A stretch of 5,811 bases of DNA from Solirubrobacterales bacterium (lineage in GTDB: Bacteria; Actinomycetota; Thermoleophilia; Solirubrobacterales; Solirubrobacteraceae), in assembly GCA_025964075.1 (NCBI GenBank), contig JAOPZQ010000392.1, positions 1 to 5,811 of the forward strand, read 5' to 3'. The notes beneath the pieces were generated by a model. That model was not told where the DNA came from, did no database searches, and saw nothing but the letters and a program-made list of their open reading frames with translations. The position numbers were made by a program, and so were the translations under genes. The stretch's first letter is position 1, and each line of letters opens with the position of its first letter. Shown piece after piece: positions 1 through 5,811 of the stretch.

Positions 1-1
1 C

Positions 2-3000
2 GTCGGCGTCGCGGCCGGCGCGTTCGAGATCGCGTTCGTCGGCGGCGTCAACGGACGCTGGGAGCTCTTGCCGGGCGGCGATCCGCTCGACGACGTCGCG
101 GCCGCCGAGCGCGCCGCGCCGGCCGGACAGGTCGTGCTCGCCCGGTCCGCGTGGGAGCGCGTGGCCGGCGTCGCCGAGGGCGCCGAGCTGGGGCGGACCG
201 GGCTGACCGCTCTTCGCACCCTCCGCGGCGGGGAGCGACCGGCGGCCGTCCTCGACCGAGCGCTCGAGATCCCAGCCGACGTGATCGCGCCCTTCGTCCC
301 GGCCCCCGTGCGCGGGTGGCGCGACTCGGGCACGGAGTGGCTCGCCGAGCTCCGCCACGTGACGGTGGTCATGGCCCGTCTCCTCGACCCCGAGAGCGAC
401 TCCGCGCACGGCCTCGAGCGCAGCCAGCTCGCCGTGCGGACCTTCCAGGAGACGATCGCCCGGTTCGAGGGCGCGAGCAAGCCCGGCATGGACAACAAGG
501 GGCTGACGCTCTCGGCCGTGTTCGGCCTCCCCCCGCGCGCCCACGAGGACGACGCCGAGCGCGCGCTCCGGGCCGCCGCCGCGATTCGCGCGCTGTTCGA
601 CGAGCGAGACCTCCCCTGCTCGGTCGGAGTCGCGAGCGGCCGCGCCTTCTGCGGCCTGTTCGGAAACGACATCCGCCGCGAGTACACGGTCCACGGGGAC
701 GTCACGAACCTCGCGGCGCGACTGGCGTACGCCGGGAACGGGGAGATCCTGAGCGACGAGGCCACGGCGCGCTCGGTGCGCGAGCGCTTCGGGTTCGAGC
801 CGCTGCCTCCGGTGAGCGTCAAGGGGCGAGCCGACCCGGTCCCCGTCCGGCGCTTCCTGGAGATGCACGCCACGGCGGCCCGGCACAGCCCGCTCGTCGA
901 CCGCGAGGGAGAGCGGGCCGTCCTCGCGACGAGCGTGGAGCGGCTCGCCGAGCACGGCGAGCGGGGCGCGATCGTCGTCGAGGGCGATGCCGGCATCGGC
1001 AAGTCGGCGCTCGTGGCGGAGGGCGCCCGACTCGCCGAGCGGGCCGGGGTCCGAGTCCTCACGGCAGCGGCCGACGCCGTCGAGCGCGCCACCGGCTACT
1101 ACGCGTGGCGCCCGGTGTTCGTCGAGGCGCTGGGGCTCGACGCCGACGCGTCCGATCCCGCGACGCTCGAGCGACTGCTGCTCGCGCGGATCGGCGGCGC
1201 GCCGGAGATCGAGCGGCTGACGCCGCTGCTCTCCAGCGTGCTCCCGGTGACGATCCCGGACAACGAGGTGACGGCCGGGATGAGCGGCGACGTGCGCGCC
1301 GACAACACGACGATGCTGCTCACGCGCATCCTCTCGCGGCTCACGGCCTCGACGCCGGTGCTGCTCCTGGTCGAGGACGCGCACTGGCTCGACAGCAACT
1401 CCTGGAGCGTCCTGCGCGAGACCGTGCGCTCGGTCCCGCGGCTGCTCGCCCTGGTCACGACGCGTCCGCTCGCCGCGAGCTCCGAGGCGCAGGAGGCGCT
1501 CCGCTCGCTGTCGTCCGGGCTTCCCGTGCGCCTGACGAGCCTGACGGCCGAGCACACCGCGGCGCTCGTGCGCCAGCGGCTGGGGGTGGCCGACGTCCCC
1601 GCCGAGCTCACCCACTTCGTCGAGGAGCGGGTCGAGGGGCATCCGTTCTTCTGCGAGGCGCTGATCCGGACGATGCAGGAGGCGGGCATCGTCCGCGTCG
1701 AAGGCGGCACCGCCGTGGTCGGCGATCTCGAGTCGGTGGACGTGCCCTCGACCGTCGAGGCCGCCGTCCTCAGCCTCGTCGATCGCCTCACGCCGCAGCA
1801 GCAGCTCTCGCTCAAGGTGGCCGCCGTCGTGGGGCGGACGTTCTCGACGCGGGCGGTCCGCGAGGCGCACCCGGTGAGCAGCGAGCGCGCGGCCGTGCCC
1901 GACGACCTCGGCGCGCTCGCCGACCTCGACCTGATCGTCGCCGAGGACGCCGAGGTCGAGCCCGCCTACGCCTTCCGCCACGACATCACCCACAAGGTCG
2001 CCTACGGGCTGCTGACCGAATCGCAGCGCCGGCCGCTGCACCGAGCCGTGGCCGAGTTCTACGAGGCGAGCCACTCGCCGCAGGAGCTCGAGCCCCACCA
2101 CGCGCTGCTCGCCCACCACTGGGCGGAGGCGAGCGATGCCCTCAGGGCGACCACCTACCTGGAGAAGGCGGGCCGTCAGGCCCTGCGCAGCGGCGCGTTC
2201 CGCGAGGCGGCGCACTTCTACGCGCAGCTCCTCGGGCAGGACGGCACCGGCGACGAGGCGCGGCGCGCGCTGTGGGAGAAGGGCGAGGCCACCGCGCACT
2301 ACTTCCTCGGCGACTTCGACCGCAGCCGGCTCCTGCTCGAGCGCGCGGTCGCCCGCCTCGACCGGGACGTGCCGAAGGGCGGCGTGCCGATGGCGCGGAG
2401 CATCCTCGGCGCGGCCGGCCAGCAGCTCGCGCACCTGGCGCTCCCCGCTCGCTATCGCGATCGGCGCCGCGGCGACAAGGCGCTGCTCGACGAGGCGGTC
2501 GAGTGCTACAAGACCCTCGTCCAGATCAGCTACCTGAACGGCGAGTCCGCCGCCGAGCTCATCTACCTGCAGTTCGCCGGCCTCAACCTCGGTGAGGAGG
2601 CCGGGTCCTCACCGCAGCTCGCGCGCGCCCTCGCCAACGCGGCCGCGGTGACCAGCCTGATGAACCTCCGCCGGCTCGCCGATCGCTACGGGGAGCGGGC
2701 GGTGCGGATGGCAGACGAGGAAGGGCAGTCCGAGGCGCTCGCCTACGTCTGGAACATCCAGGCGCTGACGGAGGCCCAGCGGGGCCGCTGGCGTCGCGGC
2801 ATCGCCGCGAGCGATCGGGCGCTCGAGCTGTTCGGCGAGATCGGCGACTACAACCTCGAGGCGGAGCTGTGGCAGACGCGCTCCGCGCTGCACATCTGCG
2901 GCGGCGACTTCCGCGGCGCCGAGGCGTGCTGGACGCGAACCCGCGAGCTCGCGGCGCGCAACGCGAATCCGCAGCTCGAGACGTGGTCGCTGCTCGACGA

Positions 3001-3622
3001 GGTGGAGACGCAGATCGGTCGCGGGGCGCTCGAGCCCGCCGTCCGCGCGCTCGACGCCGCCCTGGCCATCGAAACGCCGGCCAGCGATGGCGGCACCCTG
3101 ATCGAGAAGCACTACGCGACCGCGGTGACCCGGCTGCGCGAGGGCCGGCCGGCGGAGGCGCTCGCGGCCGCCGACGCGGTGATCGAGATGGTCACGGCCC
3201 AGATCCCCACCGGCTTCCACTGGGCCGATTTCGCCGCCGGGTCCGTCGAGGTGTACCTCGACCTCCTCCTCGCCGGCCCGGACGCCGGCGATCGCGCGGC
3301 GCTCGAGCGGCGTGCGGGACGCGGGTGCCGGGCGCTCCAGCGGATCGCCTGGACGTTCCACGGCATCCGCCCCCGCCGGTGGCTGCTCCTGGGACGCCTC
3401 GAGTGGGAGCGCGGGCGCCGCGAGCGGGCCCGGCGGGCGTGGCGAAAGGCCGAGGCGCTCGCGCTCGCGACGGACATGGACTACGACGTGGCGCGGGCTC
3501 GGGTCGAGCTCGTCGCCCACGGCATGGCGGGATCGGAGGCGGAGCGCCTCCGGGCGGCCGCAATCGCTACTTTTCAGAGTCTCGGGGCCGGACATCATCT
3601 ACGGATCGCGGAGGACGCCTGA
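2..3622 (+). CDS. Soluble adenylyl cyclase-like (ADCY10-type) cyclase-STAND NTPase-TPR protein, 5'-truncated by window edge
   Basis: The reading frame is open from base 2, and the 22 codons before the first possible start (TTG at 68) are good cyclase sequence, so the true start lies upstream. 1206 residues are visible, numbered here from base 2. Residues 1-55 are the end of a first class III cyclase domain (GGVNGRWELL, then DPLDDV). Residues about 115-290 are a complete second cyclase domain with VASGRAFCG, REYTV and NLAARL. It keeps the ATP-site residues expected of an sAC C2 domain: Lys166, Thr229, Asn236 and Arg240. It lacks metal-binding aspartates in its first strand, as C2 domains do. 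A STAND/AAA NTPase follows: Walker A GDAGIGKS (328-335, nt 983-1006), Walker B VLLLVED (453-459, nt 1358-1378), GHPFF near 546 and an FRHDITHKVAY segment near 658. Residues about 700-1200 are alanine/leucine/arginine-rich helical TPR-like repeats. By family it would make cAMP in the cytoplasm, with NTPase and TPR regions controlling it. Activity cannot be judged because the C1 metal aspartates lie outside the window. Confidence 0.9.
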   Translation, partial: VGVAAGAFEIAFVGGVNGRWELLPGGDPLDDVAAAERAAPAGQVVLARSAWERVAGVAEGAELGRTGLTALRTLRGGERPAAVLDRALEIPADVIAPFVPAPVRGWRDSGTEWLAELRHVTVVMARLLDPESDSAHGLERSQLAVRTFQETIARFEGASKPGMDNKGLTLSAVFGLPPRAHEDDAERALRAAAAIRALFDERDLPCSVGVASGRAFCGLFGNDIRREYTVHGDVTNLAARLAYAGNGEILSDEATARSVRERFGFEPLPPVSVKGRADPVPVRRFLEMHATAARHSPLVDREGERAVLATSVERLAEHGERGAIVVEGDAGIGKSALVAEGARLAERAGVRVLTAAADAVERATGYYAWRPVFVEALGLDADASDPATLERLLLARIGGAPEIERLTPLLSSVLPVTIPDNEVTAGMSGDVRADNTTMLLTRILSRLTASTPVLLLVEDAHWLDSNSWSVLRETVRSVPRLLALVTTRPLAASSEAQEALRSLSSGLPVRLTSLTAEHTAALVRQRLGVADVPAELTHFVEERVEGHPFFCEALIRTMQEAGIVRVEGGTAVVGDLESVDVPSTVEAAVLSLVDRLTPQQQLSLKVAAVVGRTFSTRAVREAHPVSSERAAVPDDLGALADLDLIVAEDAEVEPAYAFRHDITHKVAYGLLTESQRRPLHRAVAEFYEASHSPQELEPHHALLAHHWAEASDALRATTYLEKAGRQALRSGAFREAAHFYAQLLGQDGTGDEARRALWEKGEATAHYFLGDFDRSRLLLERAVARLDRDVPKGGVPMARSILGAAGQQLAHLALPARYRDRRRGDKALLDEAVECYKTLVQISYLNGESAAELIYLQFAGLNLGEEAGSSPQLARALANAAAVTSLMNLRRLADRYGERAVRMADEEGQSEALAYVWNIQALTEAQRGRWRRGIAASDRALELFGEIGDYNLEAELWQTRSALHICGGDFRGAEACWTRTRELAARNANPQLETWSLLDEVETQIGRGALEPAVRALDAALAIETPASDGGTLIEKHYATAVTRLREGRPAEALAAADAVIEMVTAQIPTGFHWADFAAGSVEVYLDLLLAGPDAGDRAALERRAGRGCRALQRIAWTFHGIRPRRWLLLGRLEWERGRRERARRAWRKAEALALATDMDYDVARARVELVAHGMAGSEAERLRAAAIATFQSLGAGHHLRIAEDA
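3610..3615 (+). promoter_or_regulatory. Shine-Dalgarno site GGAGGA for the 165-aa gene
   Basis: GGAGGA lies inside the last codons of the cyclase gene, 6 bases before the ATG at 3622. It fixes that ATG as the start in preference to the in-frame ATG at 3634, which would be 18 bases away. It is the only strong ribosome-binding site at the three junctions, so translation of the peroxidase section can probably begin here independently as well as by coupling to the upstream stop. Confidence 0.75.
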
Positions 3623-4119
3623 TGCTCGTGCCGATGATCGACGCCAGCCCGGCGCCTGCGCCGGCGACGTACGGCGCCGACCTGTCGATCGACTTCGGCC
3701 TCGAGGCGCAGGTGCAGAACGCGCTGAACCTGTTCCTGCCGCTGAAGAACCCGACGCAGATGCCGGCGCTGATGGCGCTCCTGCGCTCGGCGACGAACGA
3801 GGTGCACGCGGCGCTCTCCTCCCTGCACTACGTCCACTTCGCCCGGTTCCTGCCGAGCACCGACGGCTCGGTCCTGATGGTGATCACCGCCTACGACGGC
3901 GGCCTCGAGAGCTACATCATGGACTTCGTGGGCGTCCTCGGGGACGCGTTCACCGAGATCCTCCAGTACATCGCCGGCGCTCCGCCGCTACCGGTGCAGC
4001 GCTACGCCCGCGAGTTCACGGAGTTCGTCATGGCCCACAACCTGGGGCAGGTCGGCGTGTGGTCGGCCTATCCCGAGATCACCGTCATCGACATCCTGCG
4101 CGGCGCGCGGCGGCTGTAG
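3622..4119 (+). CDS. Uncharacterised 165-aa protein encoded directly before a DyP peroxidase
   Basis: The ATG shares its A with the cyclase stop codon (TGATG) and follows a good GGAGGA site. The product has a short Ala/Pro-rich N-terminus (residues 7-16) and then a compact soluble domain. Recognisable blocks are LNLFLPLK (35-42), HYVHFARFLP (69-78), VLMVITAYDG (84-93), an acidic/hydrophobic helix at about 96-118, a PPLP turn (121-124) and an aromatic segment ending VWSAYPEITV (146-155). There is no signal peptide or membrane segment, and no cysteine at all. The alternation of strand-like and helix-like stretches resembles a ferredoxin-like or dimeric alpha/beta-barrel fold, the fold class DyP peroxidases also use, but this is a judgement by eye. 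No catalytic motif is recognised. Its overlap with the peroxidase gene suggests a partner, haem-handling or regulatory role. That is inference, and the function is unknown. Confidence 0.85.
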   Translation: MLVPMIDASPAPAPATYGADLSIDFGLEAQVQNALNLFLPLKNPTQMPALMALLRSATNEVHAALSSLHYVHFARFLPSTDGSVLMVITAYDGGLESYIMDFVGVLGDAFTEILQYIAGAPPLPVQRYAREFTEFVMAHNLGQVGVWSAYPEITVIDILRGARRL

Positions 4120-4121
4120 TG
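4117..4121 (+). promoter_or_regulatory. TAGTG stop/start overlap coupling the 165-aa gene to the peroxidase gene
   Basis: The last G of the TAG stop (4117-4119) is the first base of the GTG start (4119-4121). The preceding 20 bases are C/G-rich with no GGAGG-like site, so peroxidase translation probably depends on ribosomes finishing the upstream gene and re-initiating. Confidence 0.6.
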
Positions 4122-5528
4122 TCGCGAGTCGACCTCGCCGACGTCCAGGGCAACCTGCTCCGCGGGTACCGCTCCGCCAACGCCCGGCACTTCGCGCTCG
4201 GGATCGGCGATCCGCAGGGGGCGGCGGCGTTCGTCGCCGATCTCGTGTCCGGCGACGAGAAGCGCAGCCCGCAGATCACGACCGCCGAGCAGTGGGACAC
4301 GAAGCCGCACTACACGCTGAACATCGGCCTCACGTGGGCCGGGCTGCAGGCGCTCGGCGTCCCCTCCGGCGTGCTCGCCGACTTCCCCACCGCCTTCCAG
4401 CAGGGCCCGGCGGTCCGCGCCGACGCGCCCGACCCGGACTTCCCCGACGGTGTCGGCCTCGGCGACGTCGGCGAGAGCGCGCCGAGCCACTGGGTCGTCG
4501 GCGGCACGAGCACGCCGACCGTGCACATCGTGCTCTCGCTCTACACCGACGAGCACCGCCACCAGCGGATCGACGACATCTCGGCGCGGCTGCGCGAGCT
4601 CTTCGCGTCGCGCCACCTGACGGAGATCTCCGCTCACGACGCGAACGCGCTGCCGCACGGGCAGGTCCACTTCGGCTATCGCGACGGCATCGCGCAGCCG
4701 CAGATCGAGGGCAGCCCCGCCCGCCAGCGTGCCGACAAGCAGCCGCCGGCCCGCACCGGCGACTTCCTGCTCGGCCGCGACTACACGAACGTCTACGGCG
4801 GCAACTACCTGGGCAGCCTGCCGCCGGCGCTGGGCGACAACGCGACGTACGCGGCGTTCCGCCTCCTGCGCCAGGACGTGCACTCGTTCGAGCAGTTCCT
4901 CCTGCACCGCGGGCACCGCTGGCAGCTCGATCCCGAGCTCGTCGCCGCGAAGCTCCTCGGGCGCTGGCGGAGCGGCGTGCCGCTGACGCTCTCCCCCACC
5001 GCCGCGCAGGCCGATCCGGCGATCGGCGATGCGCATCTGAACGACTTCGACTACGCCCCCGGCCCCGGTCACACGACGTTCTACGACGACGTCGACGGAC
5101 GCCGCTGTCCGATCGGCGCGCACATCCGGCGCCTCAATCCGCGCGGCTCGCTCGTCATGGGTCAGCCCCACAGCCGCCGGCTGGTCCGGCGGGGCATGCC
5201 GTACGGCCCGCCGCTCGCGCCCGGAGCGGCCGACGACGGCGTCGAGCGCGGGCTGGTGGGCATGTTCGTCTGCGGCGACCTCGAGCTCCAGTACGAGTTC
5301 ATCCTGCGCGTGTGGGCCAACGAGGACATCTCGACCCACGGGCTGCGCGACACCCGCGATCCGCTGATCGGCGCGCAGCCGGCGATCGGCGGGGAGTTCG
5401 TCGTCCGCACCGACGACAGCCGCGACCCGATCGTGATGACGGGCCTGCCGCGGTTCGTGCAGACGCGGGGCAGCGTCTACTGCCTGGTTCCCGGGATGGG
5501 CGGCCTGCGCCACCTCGCCGGCGGATGA
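4119..5528 (+). CDS. DyP-type haem peroxidase
   Basis: This is a dye-decolourising peroxidase, a haem enzyme that uses hydrogen peroxide to oxidise dyes, phenolics or other one-electron donors. Its natural substrate is unknown. The 469-aa product begins with VDLADVQGNLLRGY (4-17), the usual opening of longer DyPs. The signature GxxDG is GYRDG (186-190, followed by IAQPQIEG), with catalytic Asp189 at nt 4683-4685. The proximal haem ligand is His335 in GAHIRRLNPRG. Arg357/Arg358 before GMPYG match the haem-pocket arginine. The terminal blocks GDLELQYEFI..VW (386-399) and RFVQTRG..Y..VPGMGGLRHLAG are also typical. Length and these blocks suggest the larger C/D (V) class rather than the short A or B types; the class call is tentative. 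The start is the GTG at 4119: the open frame extends further upstream but there reads out-of-frame through the two preceding genes. No Tat or Sec signal and no encapsulin-targeting tail are visible, so a cytoplasmic enzyme is expected. Confidence 0.95.
   Translation: MSRVDLADVQGNLLRGYRSANARHFALGIGDPQGAAAFVADLVSGDEKRSPQITTAEQWDTKPHYTLNIGLTWAGLQALGVPSGVLADFPTAFQQGPAVRADAPDPDFPDGVGLGDVGESAPSHWVVGGTSTPTVHIVLSLYTDEHRHQRIDDISARLRELFASRHLTEISAHDANALPHGQVHFGYRDGIAQPQIEGSPARQRADKQPPARTGDFLLGRDYTNVYGGNYLGSLPPALGDNATYAAFRLLRQDVHSFEQFLLHRGHRWQLDPELVAAKLLGRWRSGVPLTLSPTAAQADPAIGDAHLNDFDYAPGPGHTTFYDDVDGRRCPIGAHIRRLNPRGSLVMGQPHSRRLVRRGMPYGPPLAPGAADDGVERGLVGMFVCGDLELQYEFILRVWANEDISTHGLRDTRDPLIGAQPAIGGEFVVRTDDSRDPIVMTGLPRFVQTRGSVYCLVPGMGGLRHLAGG
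5525..5528 (+). promoter_or_regulatory. ATGA start/stop overlap after the peroxidase gene
   Basis: The ATG of the fourth gene (5525-5527) overlaps the TGA of the peroxidase gene (5526-5528). Upstream there is only GGCGG directly abutting the ATG, too close to serve as a normal ribosome-binding site, so translational coupling is the likely means of expression. Confidence 0.55.
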
Positions 5529-5811
5529 GCGCGGCGCGCCACGTGAACCCGGCGCTCGCCGCGCAGGTCCGCGGGCTGCTGGCCGGCGCGACGCCGGCGA
5601 CGGTGCCGGGCGGCGTCCTGCTGTGGTGGGGAGCGACGGAGCTGCCCGACGGCGGCGTGCTCGACCAGGCCGCGTGGGAGGGCGCGTACGTCCGCCTCGA
5701 GAACGGCGCCCTGGCGCCGGGGCTCGTACCGCCGCTGCCGGCGCTCCTGGCAGCGACCTCGGCCTTCCGGCCCGACGGAGAGCTGCCGATCGCGATCGCC
5801 CGCTTCCGCTA
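5525..5811 (+). CDS. Unrecognised protein, N-terminal part only (runs to window edge)
   Basis: A 95-codon open frame starts at the ATG overlapping the peroxidase stop and is still open at the edge, where the last two bases TA could begin Tyr or a stop codon. The sequence starts MSAARHVNPALAAQVRGLL, followed by VPGGVLLWWGATELPDGG (28-44), a WEGAYVRLENGAL stretch (51-63) and a C-terminal visible part with DGELPIAIARFR (84-95). There is no signal peptide, membrane helix or known catalytic motif in the visible part. Codon use (G/C at third positions) and the overlap argue it is a genuine gene of the same operon. I do not recognise the family. Its position right after the peroxidase suggests a shared process, but nothing in the sequence names a function. 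Confidence 0.7.
   Translation, partial: MSAARHVNPALAAQVRGLLAGATPATVPGGVLLWWGATELPDGGVLDQAAWEGAYVRLENGALAPGLVPPLPALLAATSAFRPDGELPIAIARFR

Noticed and set aside
151..2595. Long 814-codon + frame inside the cyclase gene
   Set aside because: Its product is an arginine/alanine/proline-rich jumble typical of a shifted frame in GC-rich DNA, whereas the overlapping frame carries clear cyclase and NTPase motifs.
3265..3292. GCCGGC-containing inverted repeat considered as a terminator or regulatory hairpin
   Set aside because: It lies inside solid coding sequence, has no T-run, and GCCGGC palindromes are common by chance in DNA this GC-rich.
2609..3598. 329-codon - strand frame opposite the TPR region
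   Set aside because: Proline/arginine/leucine-rich shadow of the TPR-coding strand; no recognisable domain.
3312..4118. Upstream extension of the DyP reading frame
   Set aside because: Before the GTG at 4119 the frame gives low-complexity sequence out of phase with the cyclase and the 165-aa gene, and DyP homology begins at the GTG.
4068..5513. 481-codon - strand frame antisense to the peroxidase
   Set aside because: Low-complexity Val/Arg/Ala/Glu-rich translation with no motifs; it mirrors the codon bias of the well-supported DyP gene.
5490..5528. Possible encapsulin-cargo tail at the end of the peroxidase
   Set aside because: The C-terminus finishes with the normal DyP block and GG; there is no extended linker or targeting-peptide-like sequence.

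Overview
This is a strongly GC-rich window in which nearly every third codon position is G or C. It is densely coded on the + strand only, with GTG used as a start and genes packed end over start. The style suits a high-GC soil or environmental bacterium, most likely an actinobacterium (for example Thermoleophilia/Solirubrobacter-like), although Chloroflexi or Myxococcota cannot be excluded from sequence alone. No RNA genes, mobile elements, CRISPR arrays, convincing repeats or terminators are visible.

The window holds four genes in one apparent operon. (1) From the left edge to 3622 runs the 3' majority of a very large signalling protein: the end of one class III nucleotide-cyclase domain, a complete second cyclase domain, a STAND/AAA-type NTPase, and a long TPR-like helical C-terminus. 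This is the layout of mammalian soluble adenylyl cyclase (ADCY10) and its bacterial relatives. (2) 3622-4119 encodes a 165-aa protein of no recognised function. (3) 4119-5528 encodes a 469-aa DyP-type haem peroxidase with the GxxDG motif and the proximal-histidine segment. (4) 5525 to the right edge is the start of an unrecognised protein.

All three gene junctions overlap: TGATG at 3620-3624, TAGTG at 4117-4121 and ATGA at 5525-5528. There is no intergenic space, so the four products are probably co-transcribed and translationally coupled. The most interesting reading is that an sAC-like cyclase/STAND regulator is made together with a cytoplasmic DyP peroxidase and a small partner protein. 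A functional link between cyclic-nucleotide or NTPase signalling and the peroxidase is inference from gene order only. The two small flanking proteins are the least understood parts.
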